Positions 34,581 through 43,400 of a stretch of 64,000 nt of DNA are shown here, in pieces. This stretch comes from Methanofastidiosum sp. (GTDB lineage: Archaea > Methanobacteriota_B > Thermococci > Methanofastidiosales > Methanofastidiosaceae). Within the stretch, counting starts at the first letter, position 1; each line of letters starts with the position of its first letter. The stretch spans positions 62,001 to 126,000 of the forward strand of contig DAOSDU010000001.1 in assembly GCA_035362715.1 (NCBI GenBank). The letters are read 5' to 3'. Below the pieces are notes generated by a model, which saw only the letters and a program-made list of their open reading frames with translations, searched no databases and was not told where the DNA came from. The translations under genes were made by a program, and so were the position numbers.

Positions 34581-35603
34581 ATTACGCATAATAAATCAAT
34601 AGTTTTTATATTATGTCTAATATTAGGATCATTAATAATCAGTATGCCTAGAGCAGATGCCGAAGGATTTGTATATTCTTTTGATATTGCACCAAAATCG
34701 GCAGATATGGCACCTTTTGGCAAAATCGAGATATTATCTGATGTGGATATATCAGACCAAGATACAGCTATTGATAATCAAATTTATTTATCAGAAGCCC
34801 CTCAAATCCTTGTATTTAATACTTCAATCCCTAAATCAATTATAACTCAGATTCAGCTAATGTACCAAGATGCTAATTCTAGCTGGAAAGAAGTTGAAAT
34901 TATCTTTGATCCGGAAGTAGCAAATGCAAGATTTGCTCTTGAAACTGAAGGAAAGAAGAGTTTGGATGGATACCGTTTCATGTTAAATTATAAAATTAAT
35001 ACTTCTTCAATCTATACCCTTAAACCAAACACTCTATTGTCGTTTGAATATTTTTTAATAAATAAACTTGGCGAAAATGATATGGCAAGGATAAACTTGG
35101 CATTACCTAAAGGATTTGAGCCAATTAACAACACAAGCTGGAGAGTTGAAGATGAAAGATTTGTATATTCTGGAACAATTTCAAAGACATCGGGGAGCTT
35201 TTACACTATATTTAACACAGAAAATGATTATTCCGGTTCTTTAGAATCTCTAAAGCAGGAGATAGCAAATCTAAGGCAGGATAATGCGAAATTATCTGAA
35301 ACAATTTCTGAACTACAAGAGAGTGTAGAGAGTTATAAAACAGAAAATCATAATCTTACACTAGAAATAGAGAATCTTAACGATAGACTTCTAAAAGCTG
35401 AAGAAGAAAGAAAAGTATCGGATAAGATTTCAAATAGCTTCTGGCAGTTCTCTTGGGGACTCACTATATTACTTCCAATACTACTGCTTTTCTTTGCTGA
35501 ACTTAGGACAAAATCAGTAATAACTTCAACACAACTGTTGATAAGTTCAGTTGTTGGAACATTTGTAATTTTCTTGATATTGTATATATTATTCGTAACT
35601 TAG
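34581..35603 (+). CDS. Secreted coiled-coil membrane protein, paralog 1 (non-ATG start)
   Basis: A protein of ~340 residues. The first ATG in frame (34644) would begin inside a signal peptide. Reading on upstream to the stop at 34578 adds ITHNKSIVFILCLILGSLI, a basic then hydrophobic run like that of the neighbour. No ATG, GTG or TTG occurs there. ATT at 34581 lies 7 bases after GGAG (34570-34573), so ATT is the likely start. The mature part has a ~190-residue beta-rich domain (FVYSFDIAP...), a coiled coil, then two C-terminal membrane helices. It pairs with the next gene; function is unknown. Confidence 0.7.
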   Translation: MTHNKSIVFILCLILGSLIISMPRADAEGFVYSFDIAPKSADMAPFGKIEILSDVDISDQDTAIDNQIYLSEAPQILVFNTSIPKSIITQIQLMYQDANSSWKEVEIIFDPEVANARFALETEGKKSLDGYRFMLNYKINTSSIYTLKPNTLLSFEYFLINKLGENDMARINLALPKGFEPINNTSWRVEDERFVYSGTISKTSGSFYTIFNTENDYSGSLESLKQEIANLRQDNAKLSETISELQESVESYKTENHNLTLEIENLNDRLLKAEEERKVSDKISNSFWQFSWGLTILLPILLLFFAELRTKSVITSTQLLISSVVGTFVIFLILYILFVT

Positions 35604-35682
35604 TATATTATAATCTATTAGGGAAAAATGAAAAGTAATTTAAAGATTTTTTATGCTATTGAATTAATAAGGAAGGGTTAAT

Positions 35683-36702
35683 ATGTCAAGAAAAATTAGA
35701 ATTTATGCTTTATTATTCATACTAGGAGTATTTTTAATTAATCAATCTGAAGTTAAAGCTGAAAGTTTTCTTTATTCATTTAGCGTTACATCAGATGCAA
35801 CAGATATAGATCCTTCTGTACAAATGAATATTTTGACGGATGTCAATATAGATCAACAGTACACATATCTAACCCATCAAATCATACTTTCAGATACACT
35901 TGGTAACCTAACTTTTGAGAACAATATTCCAAAAAATATGATAACTAACGTAGATCTAAGCTATAAAGACTCTAATTCATCATGGACCAAATTAAATGTT
36001 ATTTTTGATGAAAGTTCAACTAACGCTAAATTTACAATAGACCCTGAAGGGAAAAAGGGACCCTCAGATTACCAATTCAATATAATCTATGTTATAAATA
36101 CGCAATCCATTTTTAATCTCGCCCCAAATATCTTAAACTCTTTCGATTATGTTATTTCTTCAGAAATGGGACCAGATGACCTTGCTACAATTAAAATAAC
36201 TCTCCCAGCTGGGCATAAACCATTTGACTCTACGGGATGGAGGCTTCAGGAGGGTAGATTCTTTTACTCGACATCACTAACGGGATTAGAAAAGAACTTC
36301 TATTCGGTATTCTATGAAGAAGAAGATTATGGCGGCTCTATTGATTCACTGAAAAATGAAATAACAAAACTGACTCAAGAAAATGCAAAATTGACAGAGA
36401 ATATAATTGAAATGCAGAGATCTGTAGAAACTTACAGAGTCAAAAATGAAGAATTGAACTGGGACCTCAAAGACTTAAAGGATGAGCTTATTAAATCCAA
36501 AGAGGAACAGCAGAAATCAAATATGAACACAACGAACTTCAGATATCTCTCATGGGGATTGACTCTGTCGCTTCCAGGGATGCAATTTGTCTTAAATGAA
36601 TTGAGGGAAAAGAACAAGATATCCCCAACACAGCTTCATTTGGGTTCAGTTATCGGAACGTTCATAGTCTTTACGGCACTATACGTATCATTATTTCTTT
36701 AA
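35683..36702 (+). CDS. Secreted coiled-coil membrane protein, paralog 2
   Basis: A 339-residue protein. It has a signal peptide ending at KAES (near residue 27), a ~190-residue beta-rich extracellular domain, a coiled coil at about 225-280 (LTQENAKLTENIIEMQRS), and two C-terminal membrane helices. It aligns along its whole length with the previous gene: both contain FxYSF, a NSSW turn, and an FNxxEN or FYEEEDY just before the coil. Duplication is clear. The protein is likely an extracellular rod anchored by the tail. AAGGGTTAAT precedes the ATG. Function is unknown. Confidence 0.75.
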   Translation: MSRKIRIYALLFILGVFLINQSEVKAESFLYSFSVTSDATDIDPSVQMNILTDVNIDQQYTYLTHQIILSDTLGNLTFENNIPKNMITNVDLSYKDSNSSWTKLNVIFDESSTNAKFTIDPEGKKGPSDYQFNIIYVINTQSIFNLAPNILNSFDYVISSEMGPDDLATIKITLPAGHKPFDSTGWRLQEGRFFYSTSLTGLEKNFYSVFYEEEDYGGSIDSLKNEITKLTQENAKLTENIIEMQRSVETYRVKNEELNWDLKDLKDELIKSKEEQQKSNMNTTNFRYLSWGLTLSLPGMQFVLNELREKNKISPTQLHLGSVIGTFIVFTALYVSLFL

Positions 36703-36719
36703 ATTTTTTAATATATTAT

Positions 36720-36932
36720 TTACTCATCTACTGCTATCATTACCTCAGTTGACTTAATTACTACCTTTACTTTTTGCCCTTCTTTTAATCCTAAGGATTC
36801 TATTGCATCCCGAGTAATCATAGAGGTAATTGTAGATGGTTTTGTAACCTCTACTTTAACTGTAGCAGCAACTTCTCCCTTTTTTATTTCTTTAATAACT
36901 CCTTCCATGCTATTTCTTGCGCTAATTTTCAT
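36720..36932 (-). CDS. mop: Mop/TOBE-domain molybdate-binding protein (molbindin-like)
   Basis: A 70-residue protein made of one Mop/TOBE domain. It starts MKISARNSMEGVIKEI and ends KVKVVIKSTEVMIAVD, the molybdopterin-site signature. The family (molbindin) forms hexamers that store molybdate or tungstate and can feed or regulate cofactor synthesis. It starts the leftward Mo/W locus by lying downstream of the FecCD-type importer. It could instead act as a sensor with a missing HTH, as in isolated ModE C-termini. Confidence 0.87.
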   Translation of the reverse strand: MKISARNSMEGVIKEIKKGEVAATVKVEVTKPSTITSMITRDAIESLGLKEGQKVKVVIKSTEVMIAVDE

Positions 36933-36999
36933 TTTACCACAATATCAAATTAGCTTTTCAAGTATTTAAAGATATTTTAAAGCAAAGATAGAAAGAAAA

Positions 37000-37791
37000 T
37001 CAAATAATAGGTATGCATATTTTTCTATTAATCCCATCTTTAATTGCTTTTATTTTTACATCTATCCCGTATACGTTTCTAAGATTTTCTTCATTTATAG
37101 TCGTGTCTGGCGAACCTAATCCAACAAGTTTTCCTTCTTTCATTAGCGCAACTTTTTGAGAGGAGATAAATGCATGGTCTGGGAAATGGGAGGACATTAT
37201 GATACTAAGCCCTGTTTTTGCAAGATTATTGATTAATCTAAGTAGTCTTACTTGGTTACCTATATCCAAGTGAGAAGTTGGTTCATCGAGCAAAAGAATC
37301 TCAGGTTGCTGTGTTAATACTCTAGCTAAAAGAACTAATCTCTGTTCCCCTCCACTAAGTTCTGTGCAGGGCCTATCTGCAAGATGTGATATCCCTACAG
37401 TTTCCATTGATTCATAGACCAAATCAAAATCTTTATGGGAAGGAACGGAAAACAAACTTAAATGCGGAGCCCTGCCCATAACGATTAAATCTTTCACGGA
37501 ATATGGAAAAGCTGAAAAATGTGACTGGGGGACATACCCAACTTTTCTTGCAATTTCTTCAGTAGAAAGATCAGATATATGTACCCCATCATATAAAATA
37601 GTTCCTTTATCCAAAGATAAAATTTTAGTAAGGCATTTTATCAATGTTGATTTTCCCGTACCATTAGGGCCCAAGAGGCACAAAACTTCACCTTTTTCTA
37701 AAGAGAAATCAATATCTTGAAATATGTAAGTGCCATCAATATAGCTAAAGCTACCTTTTTTCATTTGGAGTATTGATTTCAATAATTCCAC
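37000..37791 (-). CDS. ABC importer ATPase, FecE/BtuD type
   Basis: A 263-residue ATPase with Walker A GPNGTGKSTL, signature LSGGEQRLVLL, and Walker B LLLDEPTSHLD, then a histidine switch MSSHFPDHAF. It drives the FecCD-type permease encoded upstream, with which it overlaps by 13 bp. The transported compound is probably a metal complex or oxyanion. The neighbouring Mop, MOT1-like and Wtp genes favour molybdate or tungstate. Iron-chelate or cobalamin transport remains possible. Confidence 0.9.
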   Translation of the reverse strand: MELLKSILQMKKGSFSYIDGTYIFQDIDFSLEKGEVLCLLGPNGTGKSTLIKCLTKILSLDKGTILYDGVHISDLSTEEIARKVGYVPQSHFSAFPYSVKDLIVMGRAPHLSLFSVPSHKDFDLVYESMETVGISHLADRPCTELSGGEQRLVLLARVLTQQPEILLLDEPTSHLDIGNQVRLLRLINNLAKTGLSIIMSSHFPDHAFISSQKVALMKEGKLVGLGSPDTTINEENLRNVYGIDVKIKAIKDGINRKICIPII

Positions 37792-38828
37792 CCCGATTTA
37801 GATTTTCTAATTAAATAAGCGAAAAAAGGTGCCCCTAAAATTGCGGTAAGTATTCCAATTGGAATTTCAGTTGAAATAACGGACCTTGCAATGTCATCTA
37901 CGATGAGCAAATAAGAAGCCCCTAGGACTAATGAAACAGGTATAAGTTTTTTATGGTCAGGCCCAACTAATATCCTTCCAACATGAGGTATTACTAGGCC
38001 TACCCACCCTATAATCCCACTCATACATACACAAGCGGCCGTTATTATTGTTGCACTAGAGATAATAATAAATTTTAGTTGTTCTGTGTTTACACCCATT
38101 GAGCGAGCTTCTTCTTCACCCAAAGATAATACGTTAATCCTCCATCTTACTAAAATTAATATTGTAAGTCCGATTACTATAAAAGGCCCGAGGAATAATA
38201 TATCTCTTCTAGAAACGGCATTAAAAGATCCCATCAACCAAAAAACAATTGCAGGTAATTTATTCAAAGGGTCCGCAACATATTTTATTAGAGAAGTTAG
38301 TGCAGAAAACAAGGCCGCTGTAACCATTCCCGATAACACAAGCATCAGCAAAGGTGTTGTTTTGTATATTTTACTAATTTTATATGTAAATGCAACTGCA
38401 ATAATTCCTCCCACAAAAGCACTTATTTGTACCAAAACAAGTTTATTTAAAAGAAGTAAAGCTATTGCTGCGCCAAATCCAGCACCCGCTGAAACTCCTA
38501 GTATTTGAGGAGAAACTAATGGGTTCTTGAAAAGGCCTTGAAATGAAGCTCCGGAAACAGAAAGCCCGGCCCCAACAAGCATCGCTGCGATGGCTCGGGG
38601 AAGTCTAACCTCAAATATGACGCTCTCCATAGTTGGAAGCCAAGTTGGTTCTATGTAGATAATCTTTGAAAGGAAAATTTTTATAACAACTATAGGCGAG
38701 ATGACATATCGCCCTACAAACATTGAAAACAGCAATATGACAAAAGGTAGTAATAGAAGAAAAATATTAATAGAATTTGAAAATAGATTTTTTCTAGAGA
38801 TTTTGCCTTCTTTTATTTTTTCTGACAT
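37779..38828 (-). CDS. ABC importer permease, FecCD/BtuC type
   Basis: A 349-residue membrane protein with about ten predicted helices. Family marks are EVRLPRAIAAMLVGAGLSVSG, SPQILGVSAGAGFGAA and GIIGWVGLVIPHVGRILVGPDH. These belong to the type II importers of the FecCD/BtuC group, which includes a molybdate/tungstate MolBC branch. Charged N-terminal residues (MSEKIKEGKISRKN) precede helix one. It overlaps the ATPase gene and abuts the DUF364 gene. Confidence 0.9.
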   Translation of the reverse strand: MSEKIKEGKISRKNLFSNSINIFLLLLPFVILLFSMFVGRYVISPIVVIKIFLSKIIYIEPTWLPTMESVIFEVRLPRAIAAMLVGAGLSVSGASFQGLFKNPLVSPQILGVSAGAGFGAAIALLLLNKLVLVQISAFVGGIIAVAFTYKISKIYKTTPLLMLVLSGMVTAALFSALTSLIKYVADPLNKLPAIVFWLMGSFNAVSRRDILFLGPFIVIGLTILILVRWRINVLSLGEEEARSMGVNTEQLKFIIISSATIITAACVCMSGIIGWVGLVIPHVGRILVGPDHKKLIPVSLVLGASYLLIVDDIARSVISTEIPIGILTAILGAPFFAYLIRKSKSGWNY

Positions 38829-39701
38829 TTAAATCGACCTTGGGCTTATGCAATGTAAAGTTTGGCTTTCTTTTAAAGCAACTTCTAAAGAAGCGTCATT
38901 TATTGAATCATACTCAAATCTAGGAGTGTTTGTTATTTCATAAGCTCTCTGATAATTTAATCCATTCTCAAAGAGTACATCTGGAATTATTGATCCGCTT
39001 GGGCCATACAATCCCCTTATCCTAGCATTTTTAGAATAATCTATTACTTCATCAAAAGTTCCGTTGACTAGTGTTGATGCAGTTATCATAACTATATCTG
39101 ATTTAGATAAAACTTTTTTATTATCTATTTCAGTATGAATGTAAATCTCCTTGGGCCCAAAATCAACATTTTCTCCAATAATAACAGATTCAAATCTTTC
39201 TCTTGGCCTCATTTCAGTTACATGAATCTCTTTGCATTTGCCTAGCAGTTTTCTCACAAACCCCCCATAGCCAACAATTGCAACGGTATCAGTTGGTTTT
39301 AGCATATCCATTATATCCCTACATTCGTTGAATCCTCTTTTTTTTATCTGATTAGATGATAAGAAAGGCTGTGATATACAGCTAATTGAGCCAACAGCTA
39401 GAGATCTTTCTTGGATATCATTAGAAGTAATGTAATCTGAAGCAAGGTCAAATAGATCTTTACCTATTAATTCCTTTATTGCATCAATTCTATCCCTAAG
39501 TTTTTGTTCACCATGCACTGCGTGAACCCCAGTGAAATTAATTACCATCCCGCATAGATTATTTGTTCCAAAGATTACATTCCACTCTTGTTTTAAAATT
39601 ATTTTTTTTACTCTAGGTCTTTCAATCTTATTTTCTTGGTACAAATTATCTAAAATATCTAAAGTTTTAACTAAAATTTTCTCAGTTGAATGCGCACTCA
39701 A
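38829..39701 (-). CDS. DUF4213/DUF364 family protein (predicted heavy-metal-related enzyme)
   Basis: A 290-residue cytoplasmic protein. The N-terminal ~95 residues resemble DUF4213 (enolase-N-like fold), and the remainder DUF364, a Rossmann-like domain with VAIVGYGGFVRKLL and SDIVMITASTLVNGT. It also has the RGLYGPSGSIIPDVLFENG segment. Structures in the family were described as possible metal-chelatase-like proteins. It lies between the permease and the substrate-binding protein in an importer operon, which is typical for this family. Exact activity is unknown. Confidence 0.8.
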   Translation of the reverse strand: MSAHSTEKILVKTLDILDNLYQENKIERPRVKKIILKQEWNVIFGTNNLCGMVINFTGVHAVHGEQKLRDRIDAIKELIGKDLFDLASDYITSNDIQERSLAVGSISCISQPFLSSNQIKKRGFNECRDIMDMLKPTDTVAIVGYGGFVRKLLGKCKEIHVTEMRPRERFESVIIGENVDFGPKEIYIHTEIDNKKVLSKSDIVMITASTLVNGTFDEVIDYSKNARIRGLYGPSGSIIPDVLFENGLNYQRAYEITNTPRFEYDSINDASLEVALKESQTLHCISPRSI

Positions 39702-39737
39702 ATTAACACCCCAAAAAATAAAAAAAATTAAATATTA

Positions 39738-40892
39738 TTATTTATTCTGGTTACTGCCTTGTTGTCCGCCCTGTTGTTGCCCACCAGCATATCCACCGCT
39801 TAATCCGCCAACAGCAGCTGCATATTCACCAGCCAATATTTTATCGACTTGTTCTTCGCTCAATTCATATTCAAATATTTCACGGTAGAATTTTTTAATT
39901 TCTGTTCTGATGTTAACATCTTCAAATCGGTCAGGGTGTGCAATCTTAGCTAACCATAAGGGGTGTAAAACAGCTGACTCTGCAGAAGGTCTGTTCCAGA
40001 TAAAAACAGCGCTTGGTAGTCTGTAGACTTTTTTATTTTGAATTGCAGAAATATTTGCCCATTTTGGATCGTTGTATAGATCTTCAGGTGTTCCGTAATC
40101 AATTACGACTATCTCTGGATTCCATGCTATCAACTGTTCCATTGAAATCTGGTCCAATCCTGCGTGTATTCCTTCTTTCTTACCTGCTGTAGATACATCA
40201 CTTGCTGCATTTATACAACCGGCAGCTTCAATCCTCTCTTCCATGTAGGATCCGGTACCATATGTAACTAGGTGATTGCTATCAAATCCGTTAAATACAA
40301 GTACTCTTTCATTCTCGGGTAAATCTGCTAATCTTTCATCTAAAAATTTAAGAGTGTTGTCTAGATAGTCACAGAATTTCTTTGCCTTCTCTGGTCTTTC
40401 AAAAATTTCTCCCAAGAAAGTAACTTCCCTTTTTGTCTGGGCAAAGTTACCATCGGAACTAGCAAAAAATTGAACAACTGGTATTTTTGTATTTTTAGTT
40501 ACTATTTCCCCATCTACATCTCCTGCAATGACAAATTGAGGATTCGAAGCCAATAACTCTTCAATATTTATGACTCCGTTTACGGTTCTTGGTGCAGGGA
40601 GTGTACTTATTCTTGGATCCATTGTTGAAAGTAAAGCTGATGTTTGATGTCCCTTAGATACTGCGCATAGTTTGTCTTCAACGCCCAATATATATGGAAC
40701 TTGTCCGATTGGCCCACCGAAAATAGCAACTCTCTCAATATTTTTTGGGATAGTTACAGTTCTTCCGGCCATGTCAACTATATCTCTCGTATCTTCTGTC
40801 ACTGTCTTTGTATCAGTACCTTGTCCGATACACCCAGCGAACATTGACAAAACTAAAAGAGAACATACAAAAAAAGGTATTATTTTTTTCAA
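39738..40892 (-). CDS. ABC importer substrate-binding lipoprotein (FecB/BtuF type)
   Basis: A 384-residue lipoprotein. The signal peptide ends with the lipobox MFAGC (Cys21). The core begins DMAGRTVTIPKNIERVAIFGG, as in metal-chelate binding proteins. A central helix links two lobes. The last ~25 residues (from AAVGGLSGGYAGG to SNQNK) are rich in G and Q, which is unusual for the family. It heads the importer operon with the DUF364, permease and ATPase genes downstream. Confidence 0.88.
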   Translation of the reverse strand: MKKIIPFFVCSLLVLSMFAGCIGQGTDTKTVTEDTRDIVDMAGRTVTIPKNIERVAIFGGPIGQVPYILGVEDKLCAVSKGHQTSALLSTMDPRISTLPAPRTVNGVINIEELLASNPQFVIAGDVDGEIVTKNTKIPVVQFFASSDGNFAQTKREVTFLGEIFERPEKAKKFCDYLDNTLKFLDERLADLPENERVLVFNGFDSNHLVTYGTGSYMEERIEAAGCINAASDVSTAGKKEGIHAGLDQISMEQLIAWNPEIVVIDYGTPEDLYNDPKWANISAIQNKKVYRLPSAVFIWNRPSAESAVLHPLWLAKIAHPDRFEDVNIRTEIKKFYREIFEYELSEEQVDKILAGEYAAAVGGLSGGYAGGQQQGGQQGSNQNK

Positions 40893-40914
40893 GATATCAC
40901 CGATATGAGTTCTA

Positions 40915-40941
40915 AATCATATCCTTATAAAAGTTATGATT
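40915..40941. promoter_or_regulatory. 7-bp inverted repeat flanking TATA box of importer operon
   Basis: AATCATA (40915-40921) and TATGATT (40935-40941) are exact reverse complements spaced by 13 bases. The spacer holds CTTATAAAAG, a TATA box for the leftward substrate-binding protein gene, which starts 23 bp away at 40892. A protein bound here would block the promoter, so a repressor site is likely. A further perfect GGTATACC palindrome lies nearby at about 40971-40978. Confidence 0.45.
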
Positions 40942-41010
40942 ATTTTGTAAAAACGTATAGTATATTAGGGGTATACCTGATAAGCAAAAGAAGTATAATA
41001 TTAAAATATT

Positions 41011-42114
41011 TTATAAACTTAATTTTTTAATTAGATTAAACGTAATAATCCCCGCTGCAAATCCTATAGCCATATTTGATATTACAGAAACAACTGCCGT
41101 AAGAATCATTACAAATATCTCAGAATTAGATTTAATGTCTCTAGCCAACTTAGCAAGCTCATATGATACATAGAACAACATTGCCCCAACTATACTCATG
41201 GGAAACACAGTAAATAAATTTAGAATTGATTTTGACAAAAATAATCCTAGGCAAATTTCTACTGTTCCCTCTAAGATATTTGCCCCTCCAGTTCTTGCAC
41301 CGAAAGTATACTGGCCAGCCAATCCTCCTGCTCCATGGCACATAGGAAACCCACCAAAAAATGGGACTATTGTATTAACAATTCCCATATTGAGCAATAA
41401 CTTCCTCTCAGATACTACTGGTTTCTCTGGAAAATAATCCTTGATTAATGCAGTTACTGCTATAACAGCATTTGTCAAAGTAAGGGGAATTTGGGCTATC
41501 CCTACTAAAATCATGCCTTTGTAGATATCTTTGAGAGACACTGTAGTGATAGGTGGAAGTGTGAATCCTATATCAATTATGCCATTAAGTTGTCCTTTAA
41601 AAATTATTAAAGCAAATCCAAACAAAAACAAAAGTATTGCTGCCGGAAGTCGGGTATTTTTTCTAAAAACTAATATTATCAAAAGAGCCATAATTCCAAT
41701 TAAAACATCAGTTCTAAAGAATTCAAATCCTGTTAAAAAAAGGGTAAATCCCAATGCGAGAGTAATCCCTCTGGTAACAGATTTAGGGGTATACTTCACT
41801 ATTATTTGAATCAGATTTGTAAAATAAAGGAATAACCATACAATACCCAAACCAAATCCAGTTGAGTAAATAAGGGAAGGTGTCCACCCTTGGGCAATTG
41901 CAACTGTTGCAACAGTTTTTTTCGGTTGTAACGGCATAGGAAGTTTGTAAACTAATCCCAAAAAAATATTGACAATGCCCATCATGATAAGAAATCCTGC
42001 AGGATTAAGGCCATTTACAACAATATAACTTATAGCCAAAGGTAAAAGCGTTCCAAAGTCGCCCATTGATCCGGCGAGCTCTCTTAAGTTAAACTCAAAT
42101 TCTCTTATTCTCAT
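41011..42114 (-). CDS. MOT1-like molybdate/sulfate transporter
   Basis: A 367-residue membrane protein with about 11-12 helices. The N-terminal FNLRELAGSMGDFGTLLPLAIS and the MPLQPKKTVATVA segment are the conserved motifs of the MOT1 branch of SulP-like transporters, which move molybdate in plants and algae. Location in a Mo/W gene region supports that substrate; sulfate remains possible. It lacks the STAS domain. It follows trmO by five bases and so shares its transcript. Confidence 0.87.
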   Translation of the reverse strand: MRIREFEFNLRELAGSMGDFGTLLPLAISYIVVNGLNPAGFLIMMGIVNIFLGLVYKLPMPLQPKKTVATVAIAQGWTPSLIYSTGFGLGIVWLFLYFTNLIQIIVKYTPKSVTRGITLALGFTLFLTGFEFFRTDVLIGIMALLIILVFRKNTRLPAAILLFLFGFALIIFKGQLNGIIDIGFTLPPITTVSLKDIYKGMILVGIAQIPLTLTNAVIAVTALIKDYFPEKPVVSERKLLLNMGIVNTIVPFFGGFPMCHGAGGLAGQYTFGARTGGANILEGTVEICLGLFLSKSILNLFTVFPMSIVGAMLFYVSYELAKLARDIKSNSEIFVMILTAVVSVISNMAIGFAAGIITFNLIKKLSL

Positions 42115-42119
42115 ATTAT

Positions 42120-42599
42120 CTAAAACGAAAATCTGTTATCGGATAGATATTCTTTTCTATCAATTTTATTAGAAAACCAACCATCTTTTACATTTTGTCT
42201 TTGATCAAAATCAGGCACATAAGGTTTAATGTCTAATACTGGCGTATTATCAATAATATCTATGTCTGACACATATACCATATTATTTTCTATTCTTTCA
42301 ATGCTGAGAATTGATAGTCCTATATTATTCGGTCTTTTAGGCGCTCTAGTTGAAAATATTCCTCTTTCAACATCGTCAAGAAAAGGCTTTACTTTTAATG
42401 TAAATCCCTTAGAAAGATGAAAATGATATATCAAGAAAATATGCGAGAATCCGTCTAGATCTTTTAATCCACCGGAAAATTCAGGATATATTTCTATTAT
42501 GCCTTTTTTGTTAGAAAACACAGATTGGATTGGGACGTTAATCTTCTCTTTAAATTCTGAATGAACAATTCCGATAGGAGAATAACAGATTTTTTTCAT
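42120..42599 (-). CDS. trmO: TrmO/TsaA-family tRNA methyltransferase homolog
   Basis: A 159-residue SAM-dependent protein of the TsaA/YaeB fold. It starts ICYSPIGIVHSEFKE and has FSHIFLIYHFHLS, STRAPKRPNNIGLS and LDIKPYVPDFD, all conserved in the family. In bacteria TrmO methylates t6A in tRNA. Archaeal members are often near Mo or Fe-S genes and may act on another substrate. Here it is coupled to the MOT1-like transporter. The KEOPS genes that make t6A lie ~11 kb away. Confidence 0.88.
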   Translation of the reverse strand: MKKICYSPIGIVHSEFKEKINVPIQSVFSNKKGIIEIYPEFSGGLKDLDGFSHIFLIYHFHLSKGFTLKVKPFLDDVERGIFSTRAPKRPNNIGLSILSIERIENNMVYVSDIDIIDNTPVLDIKPYVPDFDQRQNVKDGWFSNKIDRKEYLSDNRFSF

Positions 42600-42646
42600 G
42601 AATGTATTTTTTAGATATTTTTTATAAGTATATTTGAAAATATAAC

Positions 42647-43285
42647 TTAGAAATAGTCAGAGTGCTTTTTTAAGAAATTGTAAAGTTGCTTGTCTTCTTC
42701 TCTCTTATTGAGTATTGAATATATATTGTGAAGATTAATGTAAATATCCCCGATTTGAGGGTGATCCGGACCGTACTCATGTATTAAAATTTGAAGTGCT
42801 CTTGTGTATAGCTCCTCTGATTCACCGAACTTCTTCATTTGCTTTAAGAGATTGGCAAGTGAACACAATATAGAGATAATCTGAGAATTCTCTTTTCCGT
42901 AGTCTTCTTCTTTAATCCTTAATACCCTTTTGTAAAGCTGTTCTGCTTCCGAGTATTTCCCTTGTGACTGATAAACAAATGCAAGATTTTGTAAGACATT
43001 CAAAACAACGGTATCATTTTTAGAGAATATTCTCTCGAATATTGAAAGCGCTTTTTCATAAAAAGATTCTGCTTCAGGAAACTGTGCCTGATATTGGGAT
43101 ATCAATCCTAACAAAAACAGACTCATGCCAGAAGTTGAATGTGATGGACCATAAATATCAATAGCTTCATTCAGTGATTTTTTTGCCAGTCTTTTTGCTT
43201 CTGCGTATTTCTCCATCTTCAATTGCCTAATAGACGCGTTGTAAAATTCTTCCCACAGTGTGAAACTTCCACCTTCAATATTCAT
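42647..43285 (-). CDS. Tetratricopeptide repeat protein
   Basis: A 212-residue protein with about four TPR units of ~42 residues of the kinesin-light-chain type, in which each repeat contains A-x-x-Y-x-x-A or Y-E-x-A-L motifs (FPEAESFYEKALSIFE, YSEAEQLYKRVLRIKE, FGESEELYTRALQIL). It is a protein-binding scaffold with no catalytic residues. The ATG at 43285 is preferred over the TTG just before it. No partner can be named. Confidence 0.85.
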   Translation of the reverse strand: MNIEGGSFTLWEEFYNASIRQLKMEKYAEAKRLAKKSLNEAIDIYGPSHSTSGMSLFLLGLISQYQAQFPEAESFYEKALSIFERIFSKNDTVVLNVLQNLAFVYQSQGKYSEAEQLYKRVLRIKEEDYGKENSQIISILCSLANLLKQMKKFGESEELYTRALQILIHEYGPDHPQIGDIYINLHNIYSILNKREEDKQLYNFLKKHSDYF

Positions 43286-43368
43286 CAATTCACTATCCGT
43301 TAACTCTATATTTTATTATATTAGGCATCTATATAAATTTTATGGGATAGCCTAGAAAACCTTTTAAG

Positions 43369-43392
43369 CGTTATGTTTTATAAATCATATCG
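43369..43392. promoter_or_regulatory. ModE-like palindrome at ferredoxin promoter
   Basis: CGTTAT (43369-43374), a 12-base spacer, then ATATCG (43387-43392). The half-sites and spacing match the one found before wtpA (43686-43709), except for one base. From memory they also resemble the bacterial ModE operator, CGTTAT-N12-ATAACG. The spacer holds TTTTATAAAT, the probable TATA box of the ferredoxin gene 9 bp downstream. Occupancy would compete with transcription-factor binding. Confidence 0.5.
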
Positions 43393-43400
43393 ATGATTAA

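Noticed and set aside
34561..34644. Frameshifted or broken gene at the first coiled-coil paralog
   Set aside because: The frame is open back to 34578 and gives a complete signal peptide, so a non-ATG start explains it without a frameshift.
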